Of a DNA stretch of 64,000 bases, positions 24,207 to 39,357 are shown one piece after another. The position numbers were made by a program, and so were the translations under genes. The notes below the pieces were generated by a model. That model saw only the letters and a program-made list of their open reading frames with translations, ran no database searches and was not told the origin of the DNA. Source of the stretch: Bimastos eiseni (Eukaryota > Annelida > Clitellata > Crassiclitellata > Lumbricidae). Within the stretch, counting starts at the first letter, position 1, and each line of letters starts with the position of its first letter. Where the stretch lies: NCBI GenBank assembly GCA_959347315.1, contig OY365809.1:5417449-5481448 (forward strand), given 5' to 3'.

Positions 24207-24284
24207 ATTGACCTTGACCTCTTCGCTTGGTCCTGAACTCAGCGTCAAAATGGAGATTTGAATTTATAAACTTTCTCATCTTCA

Positions 24285-26219
<1,935 letters not shown>

Positions 26220-26227
26220 GTTATTTG

Positions 26228-26895
26228 CAGTGTTGGGCACGAGACTAAAACCTCGAGACCAAGACCGAGACCAAGACCGAGAGGTCTAAGACCAAGACCG
26301 GGTCGTCCTAGACCAAGACCAAGACCAAGACCGAGGGTCCGAGACCAAGACCAAGACCGATACTCTAGCTTTTTTTATAAACAATTCAATTTATTAAGAC
26401 GCTCAAATGGAATAAGACGCTTAAAACATTAATTATAGGCAAATACTTTAAGACTTCTGAACAAGTAGATTAACGTTTGAACGGTATAGTCCTACTTGTA
26501 CTCGGAATTGTAGGTTAACAGTGACTACACGTCGCCGACCACATCATTATTAGATTGTTCCAAAACCTTGAAATTTGTGAAAGCAAATTTTTAAATGCCT
26601 GGTTCCGGTGCAAATGCACATTTTGCCCATAGTGACATGTATATATAGATGGTCAGCACGTCATAAATCGATTTAAAATAGCATAGGTCCTAAACATCCG
26701 GTGTCTCTAATAATCGAAAATAACCGACAAATATCAAAGAAATTGCTCTGATACGACAAATTACCAAGAACGCTAACCTAAGACGGCGAGAAATCCCAAG
26801 ACCGCTCCTTTATGACCAAGACCAGCGCATTCGAGACCAAGACCGCAATTTTCCGGTCTCGAGATCAAGACCGCGGTCTCGAGACCACATCCCTG
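26228..26895. mobile_element. Non-autonomous hAT element carrying GAGACCAAGACC arrays
   Basis: The 668-bp element is bounded by perfect 8 bp duplications GTTATTTG (26220-26227 and 26896-26903). The left end is CAGTGTTGGGCACGAGAC. The right end, reverse complemented, is CAGGGATGTGGTCTCGAGAC. Both sub-terminal regions are filled with GAGACCAAGACC-type repeats in opposite sense, so the whole element could fold back. No transposase was seen. Confidence 0.85.
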
Positions 26896-26903
26896 GTTAT
26901 TTG

Positions 26904-28788
26904 TCCTGCTTCCAACCTGGGCTAGAAAAAGCTAAGCTTTCAAAGAGAGTTCTTAGGTTTTTAAGTTTTTCGGCTTTTTAGGTTTAACGTAGGCCTACGC
27001 ACAATAGCCTTATCCATGCATCACTCTGTATAGGCCTACGCCCGTGAAGCAATGGATAATACACTGGGGCGCAGAGCTGAGGAATCGAGTTCGATACAAC
27101 CGGCGGTGTTGGTTAAATTAAATTAACATCTATAGCGCAATGGGCGCCCTGCTAGGCTGCCAACATCATTAGTTCAGACTGTTTAGGCCTACATAGCCTA
27201 TATATGTAGGCCATGTCTATTATAATCATATTAGGTTCGCCCGAGTACCTTGACAAGCACTGGGGTGAATGTCCCTGTTGCCCCTGTGGAGTCGGCGCCT
27301 ATGGCTTGGATGACTTGTAGCCAAACAGGCGGCAAGCGCTACTAATAACGTACATCGTGAACATATTTCTAATAAATTACACTAGGGTTTGTAAATTCAC
27401 TTATTCTTACTCGAATTTATACTTATTGCGTCCGGCAGAATAATAGTGATGGAGCTGACCTTCGATCTGCATGGAAACCAGATTCTGATCTTTCACGGCC
27501 AACTGTCCTTTGACTTTGAACAACTCCTAGCACTGATTTGATGCAGAGCTAGTGTTCGATTTAAGCTGGTGACAACAGTTTTGTTGTAAAAAGAACCAAA
27601 CACAGCATGAAAAAGAGATCCAACTCGTTTTTATAATTAATTTTGCTTGATTTCGGACTGAATAACACACAATTAGTAATATAATTGTAATATTACTAAA
27701 TTAAATAAAAATAATTTTTTAAACACAAAAAATTGCCATAGCATAGGGCCTAAACATCCGGTGTCTCTAATAATGGAGACATTTTGGTATCTTTCTGTGT
27801 AAACCAGAAAACCAAATTTTAAAAAACAAACATTGCAGCCCTGAATAATACATAATGGGTATGTAAATAAAGCGCAATATAACTTCTCGAGTCCTAATAT
27901 TTGTCCTAAAAATCCGTCAACCGGAGGCGCTTTGCTTCAATTTCCGGATTAAATCGTGTGACGTCGATATTAAGGTTGAAAACATTAAAATTATGTTTCT
28001 TTAAAATGTGTGTAGAAGAAATTTGACACTTTTTGACGCGGTGTAATCGATACTTTGCTAATTGGAGCGTTCCGTGTCAAAATGATCGTCAGGCGATGCC
28101 TTTCTTTGGCTATTGTATGTGCGATTCGGCACTGTGGTTGTATCCCTACACCAAAGTTGGAATATTATGTTTTTAACTCTGTGCAACAGTTTTAAAATGT
28201 CTCAACAGCATCTCATTTTTGCTACTGCAGTCGAATTGTCGATACCCTGTCATGAGTAAAATTTTAAAAGTGAGAAGCCGCACGCCGGCTTTGCTCATCT
28301 TTCGAGTTTACGGCTTCTGCTCTCTCCAGGGCTGACATCAAGTCTGATCTTTTGCTGTTTGTAACTTCACCGCAGACATCGGTCTTTTTCTTCTGTTTCA
28401 AGATTTGCATATTACACTTATCTTTTGTTGAATTCTTATGTCAAGTTGCTGCGTCACACTCAGTCTCTAGAACATTCATCTGAGAACCAGTGTAGATATT
28501 AAGGCAAGCATGCAGTATACGGTATGCTTTTATTAGTTTTGTCATGTAAATATTATGTAAATATTATAAGTTTATGAGTAATTCATATAAATTATGTTGT
28601 CATGTTTTCATTACCCAGCATATATTTTTGGTGCATGCATTTTTATATTTAAGAAATATAAAGGTGATTATGTGGTCATTGTGTTATTTCAGAGCATGGA
28701 ATTGACTCTGTTGATGCCTAATGCACACCGCTTAAGTGTGATTATGAATTTCCAGTGATTTCCTTTCGCGTCGTACTCTTCGGTGACA
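26904..28788. other. Intergenic region upstream of the transporter gene
   Basis: It contains a SINE (27035-27165) and a 38-bp segment at about 27738 that repeats one inside the hAT element (26677). Otherwise it is AT-rich DNA. The transporter promoter probably lies in the last kilobase, but I see no clear core motif. Confidence 0.4.
27035..27165 (+). repeat. tRNA-derived SINE (family 2)
   Basis: tRNA-like head: 'agcaatggataatacactgg' at the A-box position and 'aatcgagttcgataca' at the B-box position. A 'ctatagcgcaatgggcgccc' segment follows that resembles the LINE tail family, as expected when a SINE borrows a LINE 3' end. Confidence 0.5.
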
Positions 28789-31700
28789 ATGGCTAAGTTT
28801 ACAAAGACCTCGAGCACGATCGCTTTGTGTGCGCTGGCGAATTTCATCAACGCTGCCGATCGTGTGATCATGCCTATCGCAATTATTCAGATGAGCGCTG
28901 AATTCAAATGGGATCTGCACAGTCAAGGATGGATATTAAGCGCATTTGCGATTGGATACATAAGTAGCATGGTAAGGTAATCTGATGACAATTGAATTAA
29001 TTACATTACTGATTAATGTAATGGAGATTTGTAATTATCAATTAAATTATTGTAGATAGTGGAAGTTGATTGTGACTATTAATGTAGACAGGTAATGTAT
29101 TAGCATCTGCAAATATTGCATATATAACTTGTTAACTAAGTGTCTAAATTTAAGATGTATTTAAATGTATTTGTTGTGATTGTGCTTTTCGGAGGATCAT
29201 CTGGAAACTCATTTGATTACGACCTGATTCCGCAAATACTTGAAAACTATTTAGTTCCATAGTTTTTTTTATTGTGCTGGGTCAGGATTGCTTCTCTTTT
29301 ATGGCACTACATAAATGTGCAATTTTAGTTGAAATCTTGCTTCAGTTTGGTGCATCATCAGTTGATGCCTTTTGCATTAGATGCTTTGTCTTTTTGGTCC
29401 AAGACAGGCTCATGAACAGAACACACTTAGGCGATATGAAATTTTTCACAAAACATTCTTTTGCGGATGTTCTACGTTAACATCACTATTTTCAGCTCAA
29501 TCTAGATACTTGAAGTTCCAATTTGGGCATTATTTCTAGGATGATGCAACTGTGCAAAGTGATGGAGGTTGCTTAAATCAAATATATTGTTGGGCACTCT
29601 TGTTAGTTAAGAGCATTTGCAATCGGGGTTTAGCAGGAGTCGAGTTTGACTGTATTGCAGCCCGTAGGTTGTTCATCTGTGCTGCTGCTCATTTTGCGAG
29701 TTAACACAACTTAGCAATTGTAAGGATTAGTCGACTTTATGGGTGAGGTAAGTAAGTAAGTAAGTATGTACTTTATTGAACCGCTTGCAAACGCACTGCG
29801 GGCACGTCATAATATGAACGTTCAAAAAATGTACATTCTTAAAATAAACATGTCAAGCAATTACACAGCAATTAGACTTCCTCAAAGTAGTTAGAGTAAA
29901 ATAATGTAGGCCTTCACTTATAAAGTAATCATAGCTAGCAATTACAAAACATACATCCTATGAGTAGCTATAGTAAATAGAAATCAAACAATACTAGGCC
30001 TAGTTACACTCACAATAAGAATAGATTCAATTGTATAGGATTTGGGTGATAAAACCACATCGAGTTAGTGCGTCAGCGCATGGGATCTCACGATTGTGCG
30101 ATCGAGGACGAAGTGAATAGATAACAATCTTTAAAGGTGGCAAAAGACAACTTAGAACATGGCAAAGATTGTGTAGCACAGAAGAGAAAAGAGAGGAATC
30201 TGCACGACCACAGGTCGTCAAAAGTCACCTTGTCTTAAGGCAGAAACTTGAGCCATATCAATTTCCTTACAATTGCATTGAGACGCATTCTCTGGCCAGC
30301 AGTACTAAGGCCTGACCATGCAGGGGAGCACAGAGGAAGCGGGAGAGCGAGGTAGCCCAAACTACACCATATAAGTGATGTAGTGATGTGACAGGTATCG
30401 AGTCCACGTCCTTCTGATCTTCATGCCAGCTTGTTAGCATTCAACCATATCCTGGCCTCTGGCATGCTGGAAGTTATATTTATGACTGTGTCATTGATTT
30501 TTGGTGTTGCAGCTGATTGGTGCCAGTGCCGCAAAGCATTACAGTGGCAAGAACATTCTCACTCTGGCTGTTTTCATGTGGTCCCTGTCAACCTTCATTA
30601 CTCCGTGCTTTGATGGTTCTATATACTTGCTGATCTTTCTTAGAGTTCTGCTGGGAGTTGGAGAAGGCTTAGGCAAGTATTGTCTTTGGTCTCCTAATTT
30701 TCATCATTCACACTACGCTTTTTATGTATCTTTGCATACACTTTTGACAGTTGTAGGGCAGAAGTCAGTAGATTGTTTTTTTTTGGGCAATGTTACAATC
30801 GTGTGAATGTCATGAATGCATCAGTTGGCCCTGCGAGTCGGGAGCACCTTGACTTAAAGTGGCGCTATATAAATACACGTTTGTGATTACAATTATATCA
30901 CCTTATCTATATTAATACTAGTCTGATTTTGGAGATAAACATTGAACTTCATTTGTTAGTTTGTTCCTTCGTGAGTTTTCAGATTGATCGGTTTCTTAAA
31001 TTGTTAAATGCTTTAGGCCTTCCAACGATATTCCACATATTTGCACACACAATTCCTGTGGAAGAGCGATCACGAGCTTTCGGCTACCTGGTTGCAATGG
31101 GTTCCGTTGGCCAGACTGTGGCAGCTCTGGTAAGCTTTCTGAACACATACCTCTCTGTATGTATTTTCCAAACATTTAGTGCCTTCTTCAAGAGATGTTT
31201 CTTTAATCATTCAATAACAAGAAATATTGATTTTCAGTACATACTCGTTTGTAAAGTGTTAGGGGAACAACTGAAAGACAATATTGAAATTTCTTGGGAA
31301 CTTTGTTGATTAGCCTCCATTGTCATTCAGCCTGCCTTAATTTCATCTATGTGCTTTGTCTTGGAGTCTAATCTTATGCCAGAATTTGAATTGCTGTAAA
31401 CAGATTTGTGCGGCACTGTGGTAGATAACGCTGCGCTTCTATGTATGCGTTTATGTATGAATGTAGTCAATTTATATAGCGCCTTTTTGGTTACCTCTCG
31501 GCAGTGCTGTACTTGCTTGAATAAGTGTTCTTAAAGTTAAGAATAGTATGTATGCAAATCCATGGATAACTGGAGAATTCGCCACTGGAAGACTGCACAA
31601 GTATAATGCTGGGTCAATTGTGTCTTATCCAGTTGGATATATTTTGTTGATGAATTTTGTTGTGTTTTTTGAGTATGTCATCTGATATCTGTAACTTTTC

Positions 31701-34700
31701 ACTGATTTCCTAGATTAGTGTTTTTGTTCCTTGCACCAATATGGTTTAATAGTATGATTTCCTGTAAATATTGCTGGAATTTGCAGTAAATTTTTTTTTT
31801 TATTCTTTGTTTTAGTAAGGCATACTTATTGCCAGGAGGCATTATTTGTTGGTCTTTGTTATTCACAGGTCTGCCCTCACCTGTCCTGGAAGTGGATGTT
31901 CTTTAGCTTTGGGTCGTTAGGATTCGTTTGGGTACTGATCTGGGCGATATTTTATCGCGAAGTACGAGGTCCTCTTGAAGAGGAGTTCATACAACCACCG
32001 AAGGTATGTAGAACGGTCGTAAGTTGCAACGTTCCCCTACGGCAATCATTACCGTTACGTTGTAAATAAGAAGATCATGATGATGCTGTATTTGTGAGTT
32101 TATAAAGGTTTATTACTTTCATTTCATGTATGTTTTTATATGAAGCCAGTTCTGATATCTTAATAGTAGTGTGTGCATTAGTACAATTAATACAACACAT
32201 ATACAAGTATCTGACAAAAGTGTTTTCTGTGCGCTGGCCTATATAATATTAGATGCCATTTGCAACTGGATTATTGCATCAGGTAGCAGAACAAGGCACA
32301 GTAAACTAGTATAGAGTCACCCATGGCATGCCAATGCACACACGTGCAGCCAACCAATGAATTCCCATCTACAGATGACTGATCTTATCTGAGAATTGAT
32401 TAATTGCTACTTATAGTACTAGCTATTCAGATGCACTCTCAGCATGATAGCCCCGAGGAAATAAGAAAATGTTCAGACAACGAAGGGATGAGGGTGGGAC
32501 CCTGACTATAATCTTATGGCAAGGATGTGTCATAAGAATGTCGAACATCTTCGCACTAAAATACAAAAGACAGATCTGGTGTGATCAAATCCCTGCATAA
32601 CGCAGCTGCCTGTAACATAATATCAATGTTTACTGATGAATTTACCATTTAAGATAGTCTGATTGTGGCTTTGTGTTGGTGTGACATCAGTTGATGCCCT
32701 TGTGTATTAGACAGCGGTGCTACAGAAGCTACTAATTGCAACTCGCCGTTTAGAAACCTCTCTGACCTTCTGTAGAATCAATATTATAACTCAAACCAGA
32801 ACAATGTGTTCCAAACCGGACTCTAATTTCGGTTAATTATAAATAAGGTATTGGCATCTTGTTGATTTTTTAACACATTGGCCACTACCTAAAATGTTTC
32901 CTCCATACGCCACCTACGAATTAACTCGTAGTTACAATAAATGATGCTAAACGCTTTGATGATGCATTGGTGGGTGATTTGATAGGTGGTGTGGTGGGTG
33001 ATTTGTTGGGTTCTTTGGTAGTATGGCAGCTTGTTTTTGCATCCTTATTATGGAAGCAAAGTAAAAAATATATCACTAAGTCTAGTATTGTAATAATTTT
33101 GTCATTATGACTTGGCATAGCAGTTATATTGTATGTGGCGGTCAATGTGTTAATAATGTGAATTTAATCTGAGTAGTGGATTTATATCTTTTGAATTGTT
33201 CAGCACATTTGTATTATGTGTTATGTTACAATACGTTGTATTGTTGGTTTGTCAGGTGCCGAACAGTACAGCGCGATGGATTGAGTTCATAAGTCACTGG
33301 CCTCTGTGGTCGATCTACATTGCGCACTTCAGCATGAACTGGTCCAATTACATAATAATGCAGTGGCTGCCGACGTACCTGGCGCGCAATCTCAGCGCCG
33401 AGACTCACGACATCATGTTCACTGCTGTGCCATACCTTATGAACTCTTTGGTCGGAGTCGGTCAGTGTTTGCAAGACGAGTCTGTGTAATGTATTACGCT
33501 GGTATATGTAATGTACTCTGTGGGTCTATGTAATGTACTACACTAGTCTATGTAATGTACCCTGTGGGTCTATGTAATGTACTATACTGGTCTATGTAAT
33601 GTACTACACTGGTCTATGTAATGTACCCTGTGGGTCTATGTAATGTACTATGCTGGTCTATGTTAAGTGGCAAATGATTTAAAGAGCTCCAGTTTGAAGT
33701 AGCTGTGCATAAACTCTATATAACAAGGATGATGTCTGCCACTGCAATGGCAGACATTATCATCGTTTGCAACAATGACAACTTTACCATAGTTGCTCAT
33801 TATCATCGCTACGTGCCGTCATCTTGATTCCACTCTCATCATCTTCACACTATCTAATCGACAACACAACGTCATGTCTACTTGACTTATCACAGCAAGT
33901 GCCAGTATTTGAAATTTAATCTGAGGACTTAGGACTATTATGACATATGTAATATATTGGCATCAGTCAATGGTTACTGCTAATTAATATTGGTATGCCT
34001 CTAAAAGTCCAGAGTCAGTCCAACTGAGGCTTGGAATATGTGCTATATAAATGACACATACGTATCAATGGTTAGTTGGTGACACCATTCTGGTTTATTT
34101 TTAGATGTCATGAGAAGGGTTCATTACTTGCATGTCTGGTCACACCATGTGAGGCTTAATGTACTAATTAATCAGTTAATTAGTTTTATGTTTTTGTCAT
34201 CATTTCTTTAATGTCATTCATGTATAAACTTAAAACTTGCCATAGCCTGCCTTCCAGCCTCTCTTGAAGATTGGCCTGCATGTAGATCGGACTGCTGAAC
34301 TTCATATACAAAATTCTGGTCTGCATTTTCACACTAATTGATGCCCTCTGCATCGTTATGATTCTGGTACAATAGTTAATTAGACAATAATATTAGAGGG
34401 AAGTCTGTGGGTTGTTGTTTGTAGTCGCCGGTCATTTTGCCGATGCCCTTATAACCCATAAATGGACAGTGTTGTCCGTCCGTCGTCTCATGACGTGCAT
34501 TGGTCTTCTCGGACCTGGAATCTTTCTCCTCTTCTTCAGTTCAGTCAGCAACTTGGCTCTGGCCGTCTTGTGAGTTCATTTCAAGCATTTCTATCTAAAC
34601 ACTGCATTAGTATGACTCTCTGCATTTGCTTTTTCTTATGCACCTTTATCAAGCTTGGTGCTGGAGCTAATTATAACACTGGCAAGCACAGAGCAGGTAG

Positions 34701-36422
34701 GCATGGTGAGTGTTAGATGGGTGTTAGGTGTTGGATAGGTCCAGAATTCAAAGATCTTGCAGCTAGTAGAAGTTATGTAATGTTATCAAGCATTTATATA
34801 GCACCCCCTTCTAGATATCTATTCAGAGGGGCTCTCTGCACTGGCTTAAATTATATTGAATGTCATTATGAACTAATGAAATATATCAGTTAACAAAGTG
34901 GGCTGAATAGAGTCAACAGTGGTGTGCCCACACACTGGCGTGGAACCAACCAATGAATTCCCGCTGACAGCTAACAGATGGCATGGATGTTCTGAGTCTG
35001 TATGCCAAGTTGCGTGGATAGGGTAGAGCGACTGCTGTCAGAAGTATGACAGTAGAATTCAGTTACATTGAGAATGCCATATGTATAGTACCATGATTTG
35101 ATCTTCGCTACATGTGCTTGTTTGGCTAATCATTCCATGTTTTGATAACCATGAAAGTGTCCATAGCAATTGCTATCCAGAAAGTTTCCACATTCGGTTG
35201 CAATCAGGATTTCCTTTTTCGGCAGGAATACCTCGACAGAGGGGTCGAACAAGCAGGCGCTAAATATTCAGTGATTGGACGTGCATTTAAGATTTTGAAT
35301 TGTGCTTGTCTTCATTGCTAGGTTTGTATCGTTGTCAATGGGTCTGAGTGCCTGCAATTCCTCCGGTCATTTGAGCAACCATGCTGACGTTGCGCCAAAT
35401 CACGCAGGAATCACCTTTGCCATCTCGAACACTTTGGTGAGTGGGTTTCACCTGTTAGACAATTTTATGCTAATAATAATTATAGTCTTTGTTTATTAGA
35501 TTCAGATTGATGCACCACAGTATGGTTACAAGTTGTTTTATGGAGATAAAAATAATGATCTTTGTTTTAGTTACATTCTAACTGACACGGCTACAGTATG
35601 ATTACAAGTACAGTATGAACAGAGGATCACAAGTTATTGTAGAAGTTGAATGTATACGTGCAGCAACCATACAAGGCGCCTATTGCTTTCTATGTCTGAT
35701 TTAGCCATCACTGCCACCTAGCAGATGGAGGACTAGACAACCTTATGGGGCAGCAGCAATCAATATCACTTACCTACTGCTGTTTGTGCCAACCATTACT
35801 CTGTGGCCTCCTACTGTTTCAACTTTTTTATACTGGTGTTTAGTCAACCATTGCTGAGTATGTAGATTGTATTGTATTTGTGTTGATAAGAGCAAAAGTT
35901 GGTGTTTTTGTTTCTCTGTTTCCTTCTGCTTGTTAAGTTCTCTGAATCACCAACATTCGGATGTTGTTTGTGCACTTCAGTGCGATGCTGTAGGCATCAT
36001 CTGGTGGTGGAAATGGTTCGACGTTTTAACCATTGATAATAAAAGCATTGTACTTTAAAATAGTTAATGACAAGCTGCATTGGTTTCCCATAGATTTTAG
36101 TGCATGCTTGTCGTTAAAGGGTATGGGGTTTCTTCAGTATGACTTTGAAATGTAGGTATGATTTTTATTATGGCAGGTTTATATCTCGCCCCTTGAAGGC
36201 CATTTACTCGGAAACGCTTTCAACTCAGAAAATTGTGTAATCGCATGTTTTTAATGTTTTTTACAGGCTACCATTCCTGGCATAATGTGTGGCCCTCTGA
36301 CGGCAGAGCTTGTCACACAATCTCACGGGCGCTGGTTCCCTGTTTTCATCATAGCGGCCGGCGTAAATTTCGTCGGCGCCGTCATTTACCAGAGCCAGAG
36401 TGCTGCGAGCCAGGTCCTATAG
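28789..36422 (+). CDS. SLC17/ANTR-like MFS anion transporter
   Basis: A multi-pass membrane carrier, probably for organic anions or phosphate. Exons: 28789-28971, 30513-30672, 31017-31129, 31869-32003, 33256-33460, 34425-34569, 35322-35436, 36267-36422; phases all agree, 403 residues, stop TAG. Family signs in order: INAADRVIMPIAIIQMS after the first helix; GVGEGLGLPTIFHIF and PVEERSRAFGYL, matching the GEGxGxP and ERSR motifs; SWKWMFFSFGSLGFVW; HFSMNWSNYIIMQWLPTYL; and SGHLSNHADVAPNHAGITF, matching the SNHxDxxPxxAG motif of SLC17 and plant ANTR proteins. At 403 residues it is shorter than typical members (about 430-520), with a very short N-terminus. Exon 2 ends in a GC donor (TTAG|GCAAGT). 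The transported substrate cannot be told from sequence. Confidence 0.88.
29750..30330. repeat. Probable interspersed repeat in transporter intron 1
   Basis: It starts with an AAGT run and 'atgtactttattgaaccgct', which looks like a retroelement 3' region. It shows no open frame and no target duplication that I can identify. The rest of intron 1 holds nothing supported. Confidence 0.3.
33482..33663. repeat. 22-bp minisatellite beside transporter exon 5
   Basis: About eight copies of a 22-bp unit, GTCTATGTAATGTACTACAC plus two bases. ACTACACT-type and CCCTGTGG-type units alternate. The array starts about 20 bp after the donor at 33461. Confidence 0.85.
34788..34850. repeat. LINE tail copy in transporter intron
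   Basis: It shows 'catttatatagcaccccctt' and 'tctattcagaggggctctct', nearly the same as the copy at 39070-39130. This is a short 3'-end fragment of the dispersed family. Confidence 0.55.
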
Positions 36423-37870
36423 TTAATCTTTCAGTCGACAGGAACAACTGACTGTTTTTTTATGGAAGGAAATATGACAAGCATTGCATTGTTTCTGAGG
36501 AAGCGTGGCTGTCATGTTCTTGGCAAGGTTGTTGTAAAATAGAGCAGAGGGAGCGTTTTTGTCTGTGCTGCAAATGTGTGGTTGCAACAAAGTCGTCGTG
36601 CCACTGTAGGCAACATCTTAATTTAGTCAGTTTGCGGCTTCTTGTCCGCAGAAGACTGGCGGAAAGTTGGCAACGAGTAGCATCGTGGTGTTGTGCTACA
36701 AAACGGAGACATTGCTGTACTTTTGTGTTGTCCAAGTTGAAATCCCTGTTTGTGACCCTGTTAGTTGAAATGTGATGTCTTGTGGGGTGCCTTAGTGTGA
36801 AGAATGTCTTAATAGTTACAGTTTCCATTTGGTTGTCTTCATTCCAAATATCTCTTTTATTTACACTGTCGGTTCTGTGTCGTTTTTATGTTATCCGTAC
36901 ATTCTACTTCTTCTGAGAACCTACTCTTTTCTGGCGTATGCTTGTGTCTATCAAGCGTACATATTCACGCTCTGTGATTGATAACTCGATATGTGTACTG
37001 ACAGGCTAGTCCTGGGATAATGAAACATTCTCTTAAAAGGTAAAAGTGAGCTGAATGTGTTGTGGGGTTGAAATATTTTCACCTGAGTTATTTGGTGAAT
37101 GGTATTGCAGAGACTTGCAGAAACATATTTCTTCCTTGCTGTACTAAATTTTGCATAGTCACTGCGCTGTAGAATAACGATATCTGTACTCGTTTCTATA
37201 TGAAAATTGACAGTTTTGTTGCGATCGGTGTACTATAAGAAATAAATGCTGTAGCAGTGTGCACTTTAAATAGGTTGCTTTTACAGTGCGTCATATCATA
37301 GATAGGGAATGAGGAATAGGTTGAATACCTGTAACTGCTGTGTTTCGATTTGAACAAGTCCGATTAGATGCAGGTGTTTGAGAATTTGTGAGTGTAGGGA
37401 ATCATATACGATGGAAACACGTGAATGTGATTTGTGTCAGACTGATTTCTTTGTTCAGAAGCTTAATGTGTGAATGTATGGGAAAAACTTTGCAGTTCTT
37501 TGTAAAAGGTTAATGAGAAAACTGTCCCAGACTTTCTGAAAGCACAAGAACTTGCACTAGACTCGTAGTGTGCACTTACATTACAGAGGTTAGTTGAAGG
37601 TTCTGGTCAAAATTAATACAGTTGTGTTTACCTTTTTCACTACGGGAATTTTATTAAACCTTGTAATGAAACAGGCAAACATAACTATTTGGCTACAAGG
37701 TTTAATAAAATTCCTGTAGCACATTCTGGACCTGGTGCACCGAAATCTATGTAGAAGTTATTTACAGGGAAGTCGGTCTCCTGTTTGCTGTAAATTACCT
37801 AAGAAAAATGTCAAAATGTAAATGTGTATCAAATGTACAGAATAAAGTTGTGTATCTTGATCTTTGCTTA
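36423..37870 (+). other. Transporter 3' UTR and flank
   Basis: No further coding exon was seen. Two AATAAA polyadenylation-signal candidates lie at 37241-37246 and 37841-37846. A strong hairpin at 37640-37719 lies between them, so it would be in the longer 3' UTR if the distal site is used. Confidence 0.5.
37640..37719. repeat. 26-bp inverted repeat (hairpin)
   Basis: The arms are 37640-37665 (CTACGGGAATTTTATTAAAC...) and 37694-37719. They pair over 26 bp with one mismatch around a 28-nt loop. It could be a tiny MITE or an RNA hairpin in the transporter 3' UTR. Confidence 0.75.
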
Positions 37871-38081
37871 GACAAGTGCTAAAGCAATTGTCTGACGTCA
37901 TTTCAGTAAAGAATTAGTTTTTTTATAATCAGCCAATTGTTGTGTTTGGTTAAGGACGTTTGTGCATGCAAGTGATCCCAGTGTTTTAGCCCATATCCTG
38001 GAATTTACTGGCATGCTATTTAGCCATCCAGTTACTACATACGCAGCCAGAGGAGGGGGATTTCGAATCTTGACGATTTGC

Positions 38082-38371
38082 ATGAAATGTAATGTATGAA
38101 ATGTAATGAATGAAATGTAATGTATGAAATGCAATGTATGAAATGCAATGTATGAAATGTAATGTATGAAATGTAATGTATGAAATGCAATGTATGAAAT
38201 GCAATGTATGAAATGTAATGTATGAAATGTAATGTATGAAATGCAATGTATGAAATGCAATGTATGAAATGCAATGTATGAAATGTAATGAATGAAATGT
38301 AATGAATGAAATGTAATGAATGAAATGTAATATATGAAATGCAATATATGAAATGTAATGTATGAAATGTA
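38082..38371. repeat. 14-bp minisatellite, about 20 copies
   Basis: The unit is TGAAATGTAATGTA with variants TGAAATGCAATGTA and TGAAATGTAATGAA. Because 14 is not a multiple of 3, all minus-strand frames are open across it, producing spurious His/Ile/Phe-rich frames. Confidence 0.95.
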
Positions 38372-38659
38372 TGTGGTGCAACAGAGGGGTCCGAAAATAC
38401 GATTTTTGCGTACGTAATATATGAATGAGCCATATAGAGAATTTTGTAGATGTCCCTTTATAAATATGCTCAGATCTCTCCCAGCTTATCTAAAGCAGAC
38501 TGGAATTTTTCAAAAGCAGGCTTTGCTTTCTCATATTTTCAGAATGTTGCAGCTGTTTGGTTGACAGCGTTCAGAGTTACAGAATCATAGTAAAGTTTCA
38601 TCATTGCTTACTTTCACAGCATGTAGAACGGGCCATTGTAAGTTACGTGTTGGCATCAC

Positions 38660-38820
38660 TGATGGGGTCTCGAGACTAAGATCGTGGTCCTGAGATCAGA
38701 AGAATCTGATCTTGGTCTTGAACCTTTTCGTCTTGGTCTTTATACTCTGGTCTTGGTCTTGAGCCTTTGTTCGCATTCTTGAGACTTTGCTCTTGTTCTT
38801 GAGTCTTTGGTCTTAAATAT
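38660..38820. repeat. GAGACC-related repeat, reverse orientation
   Basis: It is rich in 'ggtcttggtcttgag' units, with 'gggtctcgagactaagatcg' at its left side. It is the reverse-complement relative of the arrays inside the hAT element at 26228-26895, probably a truncated copy. Confidence 0.55.
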
Positions 38821-39357
38821 AAAAAGAGCAATATATGTTGGGATATTGAGATGGATCCGCCTGAGGCCGGCTGGCTCCAGCGCTAAGAACTAAGCTGAGC
38901 AGCTAAAAAATTGAAAATGAGGGAGATGGATTGTTCAGGCTCACAAAACTTACTTAAGATGATGTTTGTACAGGAGCTACAAATAGAAGCCAAGCCTGGA
39001 GCTAAGTCTGTGCAGCCCCGGATGACTAATGATGGCAGTCACCTTTGCTATGAAAGATGTAATGTAATTGAACATTTATATAGTGTCCCTTCAAGATATC
39101 TACTCAGAGGAGCTCTCTGTGCTAGCCTATGTCGTATTAAATGTCATGGTTGGAGGATGGGGCAATCACTTGCATGACCTATTACTATGCTACAGAGAAT
39201 TTTTAGGAAAGTTTGAGCACCAAGTTTCATAATTATGGAGAATACTAATGGTCTTGTAGACATATTACTACCATAACGTACAAGTGGGGAACAACTTCTG
39301 TGTTGACTTTCAAGCCATGCAATAATCCATTAAGAGCAAGAACAGATTTTGTCATTT

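Noticed and set aside
37898..38433. Three overlapping 120-150 codon minus-strand frames rich in HFIHYIS
   Set aside because: They are created by the 14-bp minisatellite, which keeps every minus-strand frame open.
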